A stretch of DNA of 64,000 nt from an uncultured Bacteroidia bacterium (GCA_902801625.1 CADCJI010000001.1:248001-312000), one strand, 5' to 3'. Positions 1 to 8,721 are shown, counted from the first letter of the stretch. Made by a program: numbers and translations. Notes: generated by a model from the letters alone, not told the origin.

Positions 1-1
1 G

Positions 2-409
2 AGCGGTACGGGCAAGAGTACGCACAGCCAATTGTGGCTTAATAATTTGGAAGGATGTGAGCTGCTCAACGACGATAATCCCGTGCTTCGGTTTGAAGAA
101 AATGGCGAAACGCGTGTTTATGGTTCTCCATGGAGTGGTAAGACGCCTTGTTATCGTAATTTGGATTATCCCGTGGGTGCCATCGTTGACCTACATCAAG
201 CTAAAGAGAACAAGATTCAAAGGATGTCTATCGTTAAGGCTTATGCGACGATGTATATGTCTTCCTCTGGTATTAGGTTCCTTAAGGAATTGGCTGATGG
301 AATTCATGCCACTACCGAAAAGATAGTATGTTCGGTACCAATGTATTCGTTGGATTGCTTACCTAATGCGGAAGCGGCTTATTTGTGTTGTAAAACAGTG
401 ACACAATAG
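2..409 (+). CDS. HprK-related kinase-like protein, 3' part only
   Basis: The frame is open from base 2, so the gene begins outside the window. The first visible residues, SGTGKST, form a Walker A loop. A later PWSGKTP segment fits the GTPW-G motif common in HPr-kinase-like small kinases found beside PqqD genes. Such kinases in lasso and other RiPP loci can phosphorylate the peptide product; elsewhere they act on serine residues or remain uncharacterised. The gene stops 5 bases before the S24/S26 peptidase gene, and PqqD and nucleotidyltransferase genes follow in the same direction, so it looks like one operon. The TTG at base 32 is not a real start because the P-loop lies upstream of it. The family call is inferred from motif and context; the substrate is unknown. 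Confidence 0.7.
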   Translation, partial: SGTGKSTHSQLWLNNLEGCELLNDDNPVLRFEENGETRVYGSPWSGKTPCYRNLDYPVGAIVDLHQAKENKIQRMSIVKAYATMYMSSSGIRFLKELADGIHATTEKIVCSVPMYSLDCLPNAEAAYLCCKTVTQ

Positions 410-414
410 TAATT

Positions 415-852
415 ATGGATAGGATCGTCCTTCCGAATGATGTGCTTTTGAACGAAGTCGCCCAGTTGCTTGGCGAAGGTCGCGAAGTGGTTATCACCCC
501 TAAAGGCAGAAGTATGCTTCCATTCATTCGTGGTGAGGTCGATCGCATCAAATTGCATCAACCAGGCAACTTGAAGGTGGGTGACATTGTTTTAGCTTAT
601 TTTGAAGACCGTTATGTATTGCATCGTATAATTGCTATTAATGGTGATGAAATAACCTTGATGGGTGATGGCAATTTGAAGGGTACTGAACAAGGGGTGC
701 GTAAGGATGTAGTTGGTAAGGTGGTTGAGATTATTACACCCGACCATCGTCAACACAAGCCGGGTAAAGCATGGTTATGGCGACACACTTTGTTTCTTAG
801 GAAATATCTGTTGAAAGTGTATAGAAAATGGAATAAGTTGAAAAACAAATAA
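415..852 (+). CDS. S24/S26-family peptidase (signal-peptidase-like)
   Basis: The 145-residue protein has the S24/S26 signature KGRSMLPF, with probable nucleophile Ser33, and the VLHRI segment with His70, which would make the Ser-His dyad of SipW/eukaryotic-type signal peptidases. No N-terminal membrane anchor is seen, unlike true type I signal peptidases; the C-terminus is strongly basic (RKYLLKVYRKWNKLKNK). It lies between a kinase fragment and a PqqD gene, 5 and 19 bases away. In this setting a role in cleaving or maturing a small peptide is plausible but inferred. The ATG at 415 is the only sensible start. Confidence 0.8.
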   Translation: MDRIVLPNDVLLNEVAQLLGEGREVVITPKGRSMLPFIRGEVDRIKLHQPGNLKVGDIVLAYFEDRYVLHRIIAINGDEITLMGDGNLKGTEQGVRKDVVGKVVEIITPDHRQHKPGKAWLWRHTLFLRKYLLKVYRKWNKLKNK

Positions 853-871
853 TTCTAATAAAATAATTGAT

Positions 872-1147
872 ATGAGATTTAAAAAAGGTTATAGATTGCG
901 TTCTTTAGGTCAGGAGTTTATCCTTATTGCTGAAGGACTGGAAGCGGTGGATTTCAGCCGTATGATTTCAATGAACGAGAGTGCTGCTTTCCTTTGGAAG
1001 GAAGTGGAAGGTATGGATTTCGATGCAGAAATGCTGGCCACACTTTTGGTAGACAACTATGGCGTAGCTCGTGAAACAGCTCAGAATGATGTAGCAGCGT
1101 TACTAGAGTCATGGTCGGCTGCTGGCCTCATCGAGGACGAGAAATGA
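872..1147 (+). CDS. PqqD-family peptide-binding protein
   Basis: The 91-residue protein matches the PqqD family in length and pattern: an N-terminal beta-rich part (residues 1-30), the ISMNESAAFLWKEVEG segment that corresponds to the conserved 'N-x-t-a-x-x-i-W' helix, and a C-terminal winged-helix-like half. PqqD-like domains (RiPP recognition elements) bind the leader of a precursor peptide and present it to modifying enzymes. It follows the peptidase gene by 19 bases and precedes the nucleotidyltransferase gene by 32 bases. A 47-residue peptide gene downstream is the obvious candidate partner. The family call is firm; the partner is inferred. Confidence 0.85.
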   Translation: MRFKKGYRLRSLGQEFILIAEGLEAVDFSRMISMNESAAFLWKEVEGMDFDAEMLATLLVDNYGVARETAQNDVAALLESWSAAGLIEDEK

Positions 1148-1179
1148 GTTTATAGTATTAATATTAATAAGGTGTAGTC

Positions 1180-2286
1180 GTGTCGACTGTCGAACAACAA
1201 TATTTCGCATTGCTTCGTTCTGCCCTTTGGGACACATCGGTTTCCATTGTTGGTGAAATCGATTGGGAAGCCGTTATGAAGATGGCCGAGTTCCATAGCA
1301 ATAATGTGTTGGTCGCCGATGTGGCTTCACGAATGACAGACGGAAGAAAGCCTTCACCTGTAATTCAGGCCAAGTTGCAGTCGCTTATGCGTAGCAATTT
1401 GTTCCACCTTATGCAGCTGAGACAGATTTTGGTGTCGGCGGTGAAATTATTGCGTGAACATGGTATTGAGCCGGTAGTGCTGAAAGGTTTTGGCCTAGCC
1501 CTGCTTTATCCCAATCCGAGCTTACGTCAGATCGGTGATATAGATCTTTTTATAGGAATTGCGGATTTCCATGAGGCTTGCACATTACTACGCACATTGC
1601 CAGGCAGCTACAATTGGGGTGAGGAAATTGATGTGGGCAGACATTATAACATTGAATTCGGAGGCATCCCATTGGAGGTACACCGTGTGAGTGCTGATAT
1701 TGAAGATGCGAAGCTTTATCCTCATTATGCAGCTATGGAGAAAGAGGGCTTGATAGACCATCCACAGCGCATCGACTATGAAGGCTTTGAGATTTCCATC
1801 CCCTCCAAAGAGTTTGTGGTGTTCTTCACGTTTTATCATGCATGGCACCACTATCTTGAAACGGGTGTGGGGTGGCGGCAACTCAGTGACGTTGCGATGG
1901 CTCTTCATTCTTATCATGGGCAACTAGACTTGGATAAGTTGCGAAAATGGCTCAACAACATGCGAGTCATGACCCCTTGGCAGACCTTTGGTTATCTGCT
2001 GGTGGAATGTCTCGGGCTGCCAGAAACTGAGATGCCTTTCTATGATGTTTCATGTCGTAAACGAGCACATAAACTCTATCGCCAAATCATGAGGGAAGGC
2101 AATTTTAAGCGTGCCAATAGTTTCAAACGTAAAAAGCCTAAACATCATTTTTGGCATAAAGTACATGCTTTTATTAGCATTTTTGTGGATTTTTCCCATC
2201 ATGTGAGCGTGTTTCCCGCTCAAGCATTTCGTGAAATGACCAATACAATTTCGAATAGTTTTGGAAAAAATTTGAAAAAAAAGTGA
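1180..2286 (+). CDS. nucleotidyltransferase-fold protein (NTP_transf_5 type)
   Basis: A 368-residue protein starting at GTG. LKGFGLALLY (residues 101-110) followed by RQIGDIDLFI, with Asp120 and Asp122, is the metal-binding core of the uncharacterised nucleotidyltransferase family NTP_transf_5. Members are repeatedly found beside PqqD and HprK-like genes in peptide loci of several phyla, where nucleotidylation or multi-step phosphorylation of the product has been proposed. The C-terminus is basic and has a hydrophobic patch (about 325-345). It is the last gene of the four-gene run; a 114-base gap with a promoter-like box separates it from the small peptide gene. The substrate is unknown. Confidence 0.78.
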   Translation: MSTVEQQYFALLRSALWDTSVSIVGEIDWEAVMKMAEFHSNNVLVADVASRMTDGRKPSPVIQAKLQSLMRSNLFHLMQLRQILVSAVKLLREHGIEPVVLKGFGLALLYPNPSLRQIGDIDLFIGIADFHEACTLLRTLPGSYNWGEEIDVGRHYNIEFGGIPLEVHRVSADIEDAKLYPHYAAMEKEGLIDHPQRIDYEGFEISIPSKEFVVFFTFYHAWHHYLETGVGWRQLSDVAMALHSYHGQLDLDKLRKWLNNMRVMTPWQTFGYLLVECLGLPETEMPFYDVSCRKRAHKLYRQIMREGNFKRANSFKRKKPKHHFWHKVHAFISIFVDFSHHVSVFPAQAFREMTNTISNSFGKNLKKK

Positions 2287-2316
2287 ATTTTTGTGTGTCA
2301 GTAAGAATTAATTGTT

Positions 2317-2324
2317 TATTTTTG
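2317..2324 (+). promoter_or_regulatory. -7 box before the small peptide gene
   Basis: TATTTTTG fits the Bacteroidota TAnnTTTG -7 consensus. A TTG lies 23 bases upstream (2291-2293), a little farther than the usual 19-21. Transcription would begin near 2331, giving a leader of about 70 bases before the ATG at 2401. This suggests the peptide and the lipoprotein after it are expressed separately from the four enzyme genes. Confidence 0.5.
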
Positions 2325-2400
2325 CAGCGTCAAACAGTGTGAAAAGGACACGAACAAATAACTAATCAACAAAAGTCTAACAAATTAAAAAGTAAACAAA

Positions 2401-2544
2401 ATGAAAAAAATGAACAAAATGTATGCTGCTCCCAAAGCTGAAGTGGTTGAGCTAAACATGAACAAGGATTTCATGCAAGTTGGCGAAGGTAACTTACTCA
2501 CTCCTTCGTTTGAAGTTGAGCAAGGTGATCCTACCCTTGGTTAA
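2401..2544 (+). CDS. 47-residue candidate precursor peptide
   Basis: A short frame of 47 codons preceded by a promoter-like box and a leader. Its N-terminal half, MNKMYAAPKAEVVELNMN, fits the Y-x-x-P-x-(m/a)-E-V-V-x-(l/i) pattern of small Bacteroidota peptides that are often encoded near PqqD, kinase and nucleotidyltransferase genes. The C-terminal half is acidic and rich in Gly, Pro and Thr (QVGEGNLLTPSF, EQGDPTLG). It has no Cys and no signal peptide. I infer it is the substrate of the upstream cluster: an N-terminal leader bound by the PqqD protein and a C-terminal core that is modified. No experimental family is known to me for this exact peptide. Confidence 0.65.
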   Translation: MKKMNKMYAAPKAEVVELNMNKDFMQVGEGNLLTPSFEVEQGDPTLG

Positions 2545-2597
2545 TTTCAACCTCACGGATTAACGAGTATTTAAGAATTAAAAACTTAAGAAAAAAA

Positions 2598-3581
2598 ATG
2601 AAAAAAGTAATTAAATGTTTAGGCATGATGGCGTTGGTCGCTGTGGCTTTCACTTCATGCAAAAAAGCAGAAACTAAATCGAGCATTACAGTTGCTTCAG
2701 AGGATCTCATCACCGTTGATATGGAAGACAGAGCTTATCTCCATGAAGCCTCAAATCACACTTATTTTGAAATAGGTGATAGAGTCATGATCTTCAATAT
2801 CAGTAAAACGAATCCTACAGAAAGTCATTGTAATGTGTATGAAAGTATCGGAGAAGGAAGCAATGTTCGTTTTGTGAACAGTGGCTATGGTGATGTCGCT
2901 GAGGATGCCCTTGATGGCGGCTATTACGCTTTCTATCCCTTTGTCGAACCCAATCAGAACATTATTACTGAGCTTAACTACGGCGAAAACAAGAGCAAAT
3001 TCCGTGTCCAAGCTGAACAAACCTATCGTGAAGATAAGGTTTCTTTGGGAGACTTGTACATGGCTGGCAATTCCGATGCTGCTCATCTGGACGCTGCGGT
3101 GGCAAATTTCCAGATGCAGAACATCATGGGTGTTCTTCGCTTGATGCCCTATGAAGCTGCTCAAAGGACTGTCACTAAGATTCAGATTGTTGACAACCAT
3201 TTCCACCTGAGTGGTTGGGTTGAACTGATCATCCCTGAAGTTAATGCTACTGAGTTGAAGACCCTTTTCAATTCTTATAACACTAGCGAAGCTTGGATGA
3301 ACACTGCCAATGCAATTAAGAACAGAATGGGTTATAATGTCACTGATGGTGGTTATAGCATTACTCTTAATGTCCCGGAAGGTGTACAATTGGGTACTTC
3401 TAAGGCAAACACTCCTAAATTCAACATCGTTTTGCGTCCTCTGGCTCTGTCGCAAGGTTTCCATATCATCTTCACATTTGCTAATGGCGATACCAAAGAT
3501 GTTGACCTCTCTGCTATCCACAGCCTCTGCATTAAACCTAACACCCGTTTGGATCAAGGTTTGAATTTGGATAATTTCTAA
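2598..3581 (+). CDS. fimbrillin-like outer-membrane lipoprotein
   Basis: 327 residues with a lipoprotein signal (VALVAVAFTSCKK; lipid-carrying Cys at about 21). The middle has the pattern of the fimbrillin/Mfa-like family: a first beta domain ending with GGYYAFYPFV, then VSLGDLYMAGNS and a second domain with VANFQMQNIMGVLRL. These proteins are exported as lipoproteins and may form fimbriae or stay as surface lipoproteins. It starts 53 bases after the small peptide gene and a terminator follows at 3607. There is no obvious partner fimbrial gene nearby, so a polymerising role is uncertain. Confidence 0.6.
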   Translation: MKKVIKCLGMMALVAVAFTSCKKAETKSSITVASEDLITVDMEDRAYLHEASNHTYFEIGDRVMIFNISKTNPTESHCNVYESIGEGSNVRFVNSGYGDVAEDALDGGYYAFYPFVEPNQNIITELNYGENKSKFRVQAEQTYREDKVSLGDLYMAGNSDAAHLDAAVANFQMQNIMGVLRLMPYEAAQRTVTKIQIVDNHFHLSGWVELIIPEVNATELKTLFNSYNTSEAWMNTANAIKNRMGYNVTDGGYSITLNVPEGVQLGTSKANTPKFNIVLRPLALSQGFHIIFTFANGDTKDVDLSAIHSLCIKPNTRLDQGLNLDNF

Positions 3582-3606
3582 TCCATTTCGGAGTAAAGTT
3601 AATTAA

Positions 3607-3641
3607 AAAGAAAAAGCACTTCCCTCGGGAGGTGCTTTTTT
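3607..3641 (+). terminator. terminator after the fimbrillin-like gene
   Basis: The stem GCACTTCC / GGGAGGTGC, with A-rich sequence before it and a run of seven T after it, is a classic rho-independent terminator 25 bases after the stop codon. Confidence 0.85.
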
Positions 3642-3651
3642 TATGTCCTGT

Positions 3652-3735
3652 TGTAGAGACGCGATGAATCGCGTCTTCGATTGCGTATGAGAGAAATGTA
3701 TACAAAAAAGAGACGCGATTCATCGCGTCTCTACA
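3652..3735. repeat. pair of inverted 25-base palindromic repeats (GAGACGCGAT type)
   Basis: Bases 3652-3676 and 3711-3735 are exact reverse complements of each other (25 of 25). Each is itself a hairpin: AGACGCGAT, two bases, ATCGCGTCT. They lie between the fimbrillin-like terminator and tRNA-Phe. A related palindrome with a different centre occurs at 37130-37157, so this is a dispersed REP-like family. Confidence 0.85.
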
Positions 3736-3740
3736 GGAGG

Positions 3741-3813
<73 letters not shown>

Positions 3814-3938
3814 TCCGTTTTGTGGCTGCAAAAATACGAAAAAAACTTCAAAAACTGAGAAATTTTTGTTTTTTGAAATGTTTTATGCTGGTTCTCAATG
3901 ATATAGCGAATAGTGTTCACAATTAAAACAATAAAAAC

Positions 3939-3969
3939 TTGCTCAACGAGTTAAAAAATCGGATATTTG
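3939..3969 (+). promoter_or_regulatory. probable promoter of the FadL-like gene
   Basis: TTG at 3939-3941, 20 bases, then GATATTTG (3962-3969), which differs from TAnnTTTG only at its first base. The leader to the start codon would be about 60 bases. Confidence 0.4.
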
Positions 3970-4036
3970 CACGCTCTAATGCCCTTCTGTTTCCACTTAA
4001 AGAGAGTAGAGGGGTGAAGAGTGTGCCTAAGATGTT

Positions 4037-5344
4037 ATGGTTATGAGAACACCTTTTATTAAAAGCATCATGTTCGTTTGCCTGTTGGCTGGGTCTGGCC
4101 TTGTCGCTAATGCCCAAGCTGATGTGGATTCTCCTTATTCATTGTTCGGCATCGGACAGGTGAACGGACGCTCCATGAATGTGAGGCTGAAAGGCATGGG
4201 CGGCGTGGCCAACGCCATGTTTGGTGGTGGCATCATCAATGCCGAGAATCCCGCTTCCTATGCCAAGATTGACTCATTGGCTTTCCTCTTCGACGCTGGA
4301 TTCTATTTTAAGTCTTCGACCTTTAGCACAGCCACCCTTTCGGAAAAGGCGAACAATGCCTCGTTCGACTATGTGTCGATGGCCTTTGGCGTGACGCCTT
4401 GGTGGAAGATGGCTTTGGGCGTACAGCCTTTCAGCACTTCAGGCTACAATATGCTCGTTGACGATACCGAGCCTGGCATTGGCAAGACTACTACACGCTT
4501 CAAAGGCAGCGGTGGTCTCAACCAAGCCTTCTGGGGAAATGCTTTCAAGATTGGCAAACACTTCGCTGTGGGCGCCAACGCTTTTTATGTGTTTGGCAAT
4601 AGTAAAGCTGAAACCTCGCTCTTTTTCCCCGACACGGTCTATTTTATTGGTTCGCGCCGTAGCATCGACGTGATGGTACGCTCCTTCATGTTTGATTATG
4701 GCATGTTGTTCAACACAAATGTGGGTAATGACTTGGAGCTGAGTTTGGGCTTGACCTATACCCAAAAGATTAATCTCAATGGTGACCAAACATTGTTTAT
4801 CCGCTCGTTTGAGGAAGATGTCGACACCGAGGTGGAGTATTTGATTGATACTATTACCTACGTTACCAATAAAACGAAGATTACAATGCCGCAAGGCATA
4901 GGTTTTGGTATAGCTTTGCAGAAGGGCAGCGACTGGGCCGTAGGTGCCGACTTCAATTGGACACAATGGTCGAAGTTTGCCCGACAAGGGAAGACGGAAG
5001 GACTGCAGGATTCATGGAGAGTGTCGGCAGGTGCTGATTTTACGCCCAAGCATACGTCTATTTCTGGATATTTTTCGCGTGTCACCTATCGTTTTGGTGG
5101 CTTCTATGAGCATGGTTTCATCAACCTGCCAGGCAATGATGGAATAGACCATTCTATTAATAAGGTGGGTGTTACTGCCGGCATGTCGTTGCCGTTACCC
5201 AAAACCATGTCGAAGGTCAACTTGGCTCTCGAAGCTGGTCAATATGGCACTCGAGAAGGCGGCCTGATACAGGAACGCTATGCCAAGGTGAGCGTTGGCG
5301 TTTCCGTGTTTGAGCACTGGTTCATGAAGCGCAAGTACAAGTAA
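4037..5344 (+). CDS. FadL/OmpP1-like outer-membrane barrel protein
   Basis: 435 residues with a signal peptide ending in VANAQA and then a long run of alternating beta strands. The start SPYSLFGIGQVNGRSMNVRLKGMGGV and the NAENPASYA segment resemble the N-terminal region of FadL/OmpP1-like channels (GxAxG...NPA). It likely carries hydrophobic compounds across the outer membrane, but the ligand is unknown. It heads a run of TPR, LptC, CNNM and PPIase genes in the same direction, an order often seen in Bacteroidota. The ATG at 4043 would serve equally well as a start and gives a cleaner signal peptide (MRTPFIKSIMF). Confidence 0.7.
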   Translation: MVMRTPFIKSIMFVCLLAGSGLVANAQADVDSPYSLFGIGQVNGRSMNVRLKGMGGVANAMFGGGIINAENPASYAKIDSLAFLFDAGFYFKSSTFSTATLSEKANNASFDYVSMAFGVTPWWKMALGVQPFSTSGYNMLVDDTEPGIGKTTTRFKGSGGLNQAFWGNAFKIGKHFAVGANAFYVFGNSKAETSLFFPDTVYFIGSRRSIDVMVRSFMFDYGMLFNTNVGNDLELSLGLTYTQKINLNGDQTLFIRSFEEDVDTEVEYLIDTITYVTNKTKITMPQGIGFGIALQKGSDWAVGADFNWTQWSKFARQGKTEGLQDSWRVSAGADFTPKHTSISGYFSRVTYRFGGFYEHGFINLPGNDGIDHSINKVGVTAGMSLPLPKTMSKVNLALEAGQYGTREGGLIQERYAKVSVGVSVFEHWFMKRKYK

Positions 5345-5418
5345 GGAAACCTTGCGAAAACATTTTGGAATGATATTTGAATAAGAGCAAACAAGTCTAA
5401 CACTAAAAATAAGAAGAG

Positions 5419-6870
5419 ATGAAAACGAAAAGATTAATGATGATTGCCGTTATCTTTGGAATGGCAATGAGCGTATCCGCCCAAGAGGTGTCAGAGTCGA
5501 AGTATGGAACCGACAGCGTGGCCTGCGTGACCAACCTGTCCATCTATGGTGAGGCTTACAAGCAATGGGAAGCGGCCAAGTTTGCGCCGGAAGCCATTAG
5601 CACCGAAATGGTCAACGCCTGGAGAGAGGTCTTCCTCAACTGCCCCCGTTCCAGCCAACTTATCTACACGAGAGGTGAGAAGATTATGGACTACTTCATC
5701 CGCACCAACCCCGCCCAGAAAGATGCCTACATTGATACGATTTGCATGATGATGGACAACAGAGCCCAGTATTTCCCGGTCGACCCGAAGACGGGCAAAT
5801 CGCAGGTGGCTGGCATAATGGGCCGTAAAGGTTTGCTCATCTACACCTACAACAAGAACCGCTATGAAGAGGCCTATAACGTGCTGAAATCCGCCGTTGA
5901 TCTCGATGCCTCACAGTTGCAGGGCGCTTACATCGATGCTTACTTCAAGGCTACCATTGACATGGTGAACAACGACAAGGCCGAAAAGATGACCATCATC
6001 AATGTCTATCAGGAGCTCTCCGAAGTGCTTGATAACAACATCGGTGCTTTGGCTATGACTGAGACGGAACTTGAGACTGCCAAGGAAGAGGCTTTGGCAA
6101 GTGGCGATTCCGATGCTGTGGCCGGCTTCGACAAGCAATTGGAGAAGAACGAGAAGAACATCAACATCAACAAGGGCGTGAAGAACAACCTCGACAACCT
6201 GTTCTCTCCTTTCGCTTCTTGCGATGACCTGATCAAAGTGTTCAGCGCCAAGATGAAGGAGACGCCTGACGATGTGACACTGCTCAAACGCATTACCACT
6301 ATCCTTGATAAGAAGGATTGCACTGATTCGAAGCTCTTCCTCGATGCCGCTGTCAAACTGAATGAGCTGGAGCCCAGCCCCGAGGCTTCCTACAGCTTAG
6401 GTATCAAGTTCTTCAAGGACAAGAAGTATAGCGAAGCTGCCACCTTCTTCGAGCAAGCCACGAAGACTGACAACAACGACCGTAAGTATCGTGCCTACCG
6501 CAACTTGGCCATGTGCTACCAGAACATGGGCAGCTTCAGCAGAGCCCGCGATATCGCAAGAAGAGCTGCCCAGGTCGACCCGACCGCTGGCGAGCCATAC
6601 CTCATCATTGCTCAACTCTATGCCTCAAGTGCCTCGCAGTTCAACGATGAAATTGAAAAGGGTGCTGTGTATTGGGCTGCCGTCGACAAGTGCCAGAAGG
6701 CCAAGTCCATCGACTCCTCAATCGCTGACAGAGCTAACCGCATGATCAGTTCCTACACAGCAGGCTTCCCGAAGGCAGAAACCATTTTCTTCAATGACTA
6801 TAGTGAAGGCCAGTCCTTCAACATTGGCGGCTGGATTGGTGAAACTACCACCATCAGAGCTAGAAAGTAA
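5419..6870 (+). CDS. secreted TPR-repeat protein
   Basis: 483 residues with a signal peptide (MMIAVIFGMAMSVSAQ). Helical repeats run from about residue 130; clear TPR units are seen around 325-400 (ASYSLGIKFFKDKKYSEAATFFEQA, then YRNLAMCYQNMGSFSRARDIARRA). A Lys/Glu/Asn-rich charged stretch at 215-255 looks like a helix or coiled coil. TPR proteins scaffold other proteins, here presumably in the periplasm. The lptC gene begins directly after its stop codon, so the two are translationally coupled, but no specific partner can be named. Confidence 0.75.
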   Translation: MKTKRLMMIAVIFGMAMSVSAQEVSESKYGTDSVACVTNLSIYGEAYKQWEAAKFAPEAISTEMVNAWREVFLNCPRSSQLIYTRGEKIMDYFIRTNPAQKDAYIDTICMMMDNRAQYFPVDPKTGKSQVAGIMGRKGLLIYTYNKNRYEEAYNVLKSAVDLDASQLQGAYIDAYFKATIDMVNNDKAEKMTIINVYQELSEVLDNNIGALAMTETELETAKEEALASGDSDAVAGFDKQLEKNEKNININKGVKNNLDNLFSPFASCDDLIKVFSAKMKETPDDVTLLKRITTILDKKDCTDSKLFLDAAVKLNELEPSPEASYSLGIKFFKDKKYSEAATFFEQATKTDNNDRKYRAYRNLAMCYQNMGSFSRARDIARRAAQVDPTAGEPYLIIAQLYASSASQFNDEIEKGAVYWAAVDKCQKAKSIDSSIADRANRMISSYTAGFPKAETIFFNDYSEGQSFNIGGWIGETTTIRARK

Positions 6871-7431
6871 TTGAAACGCATCCTGAAAATAGGAATCATA
6901 CTCAACATCACAGCCTTCGTGGCTGTGATGTTGTTTTCGTGTTCAAACCCCGATGCCATCGTGCAAGCCATGGGATCGGACGACACGCTGTCGGGTATCA
7001 TCGCCGATAGCGTTGTTTTCTATCGTAGCGACTCGGGTGTAATTAATCTTGAATTGCACACGCCACGCATGGTGCGTATGGAGACAGAGGACGACATTAT
7101 GGAATTTCCCCTTGGTTTTGACGTGTATATGTACGACAAGGGTGAAAAGACCACAGAACTCCATGCCGATTATGGCAAGAACTACGGCAAAATGGGATTA
7201 ATTGAGGCACAAGGCAATGTGATCGTGCAGAACTTTGGTAGCAACGAGACCATGTATTCCGACAAGTTGTTTTGGTATCAAGATACGAAGATGATACATA
7301 CCCGCTCACACGTTAAGATTGTTACGCCTGACAAACAGATTGAAGCCGACAGTCTTGTGGCTCGTGAGGATTTTTCGGAATACACCATGTATTCGGGCAG
7401 TGCCTTGCTTGATGTGGATGAGGAGGATTGA
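6871..7431 (+). CDS. lptC: LptC-like LPS-transport lipoprotein
   Basis: 186 residues with a lipoprotein signal (AVMLFSCSN, Cys24), followed by the LptC/OstA-like beta-jellyroll pattern: DSVVFYRSDSGVINLELHTPRMVRM, then LHADYGKNYGKMGLIEAQGNVIVQN, then ADSLVAREDFSEYTMYSG. LptC couples the inner-membrane LptBFG pump to the periplasmic LptA bridge. Bacteroidota versions are usually lipoproteins of this size. The start is TTG immediately after the TAA of the TPR gene, and the CNNM gene follows after 3 bases. Call made from strand pattern, length and gene context. Confidence 0.8.
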   Translation: MKRILKIGIILNITAFVAVMLFSCSNPDAIVQAMGSDDTLSGIIADSVVFYRSDSGVINLELHTPRMVRMETEDDIMEFPLGFDVYMYDKGEKTTELHADYGKNYGKMGLIEAQGNVIVQNFGSNETMYSDKLFWYQDTKMIHTRSHVKIVTPDKQIEADSLVAREDFSEYTMYSGSALLDVDEED

Positions 7432-7434
7432 GTT

Positions 7435-8721
7435 ATGGCCAGTTGGATTATCGTTGCTGTCACTCTGTTTTTCTCGGCCCTTTGTTCGGGACTTGAGATT
7501 GCCTTCAACAGCATTAATCGCCTCCAACTCGAGGTGGAACTGACCAAAAATACCTTCTCTGCTAAAATCATCAGGATTTTTCTGAAGGACCAGTCGCGCT
7601 TCCTCACTTCTTTGTTGTTGGGCAACAACATCGCCCTTATTGTCTATGGTATGAGCATGTCGCAGCTACTTGATGCATCGGTCAACCATTGGCTGCAATA
7701 CATCTCCTTCGACAATGCTTTTATGGTGTTGCTGGTGAAGACTATCCTAGCCACCTTGCTTGTCTTGCTGGTGGCCGAATTTCTTCCCAAGGTGTTGTTC
7801 CGCATTAATCCCAACACCATCCTTTCGTTTTTCGCTTTGCCGACTTTCATCTGCTATTGTCTGCTCTATCCTCTGATTCTCATTTACACAGGCATTTCGG
7901 AGTTCATCATCCGCTATATCCTTCGTCTTAAAGTCGACCGACAGGAATACCGGTTCTCCACTGTTGACCTGAACGACTACATCGCTGAATACGCCGATCC
8001 TGAGGAAGCGGATGAAGACATGCAGCAGGAAATACAGTTGTTCCAAAACGTGATGGAATTTCGTTCGGTGAAACTCCGCGAATGCATGGGACCACGCAAC
8101 GAGATTGAGTCAGTGAAGCTTTCCGACAGCATTGAAGCTGTGAAAGCCCGTTTCGAGGAGACCAAACACTCGAAACTGATTGTCATTGGTGAGAGCATTG
8201 ATGATATAGTGGGTTACGTCCACTTAAATGATGTGGTGCGTGTTGTGTCTGAGCATAGGGAAGTGGCTTTGGCTGACATCATACGGAAGATTGACTTTTT
8301 CCCCGAAACCTATACTGCCGATAGGCTCTTGAAGCATTTCATCCAGCACCGTCAGGGTGTGGCGGCGGTTGTCGACGAGTTTGGCGGCACAGCTGGTATC
8401 GTCACTATGGAAGACGTGGTGGAGGAAATCTTTGGCGAGATCGATGATGAGTACGATGTGGAGGATGAAGTGGAAAAGGTGGTGGACGACAACACCTTTG
8501 TCTTCTCCGCCCGTCTCGAGATCGACTACCTCAACGACACTTATAAGCTCGATTTGCCCGTTTCCGATGACTATGAGACCTTGGCTGGCATGATTTTGCA
8601 CTATTGTGAGAGCATTCCTGAGCAAGGTCAAGTGCTCCAAATCGGCAATTATCGGGTCAAAATTTTGAAAGCCTCGAACATGAAATTGGATGAGGTGGAA
8701 CTGAAAATTCAAAATAAATAG
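7435..8721 (+). CDS. CNNM/CBS hemolysin-family membrane protein
   Basis: 428 residues: four hydrophobic segments of a CNNM (DUF21) domain (about 3-23, 60-80, 95-118, 125-155), with SALCSGLEIAFNS typical of its first helix; a pair of CBS domains (about 200-330, with VGYVHLNDVVRV and AGIVTMEDVVEEIFGEIDDEYD); and a C-terminal CorC/HlyC domain (340-428). This family moves or senses Mg2+; the old 'hemolysin' name is historical. Its C-terminal region sits in the cytoplasm. Close Bacteroidota relatives include GldE-type proteins, but nothing here ties it to gliding. Confidence 0.85.
   Translation: MASWIIVAVTLFFSALCSGLEIAFNSINRLQLEVELTKNTFSAKIIRIFLKDQSRFLTSLLLGNNIALIVYGMSMSQLLDASVNHWLQYISFDNAFMVLLVKTILATLLVLLVAEFLPKVLFRINPNTILSFFALPTFICYCLLYPLILIYTGISEFIIRYILRLKVDRQEYRFSTVDLNDYIAEYADPEEADEDMQQEIQLFQNVMEFRSVKLRECMGPRNEIESVKLSDSIEAVKARFEETKHSKLIVIGESIDDIVGYVHLNDVVRVVSEHREVALADIIRKIDFFPETYTADRLLKHFIQHRQGVAAVVDEFGGTAGIVTMEDVVEEIFGEIDDEYDVEDEVEKVVDDNTFVFSARLEIDYLNDTYKLDLPVSDDYETLAGMILHYCESIPEQGQVLQIGNYRVKILKASNMKLDEVELKIQNK

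Noticed and set aside
2751..3557. 268-codon minus-strand frame
   Set aside because: Antisense to the fimbrillin-like lipoprotein, which has a signal peptide and promoter context.
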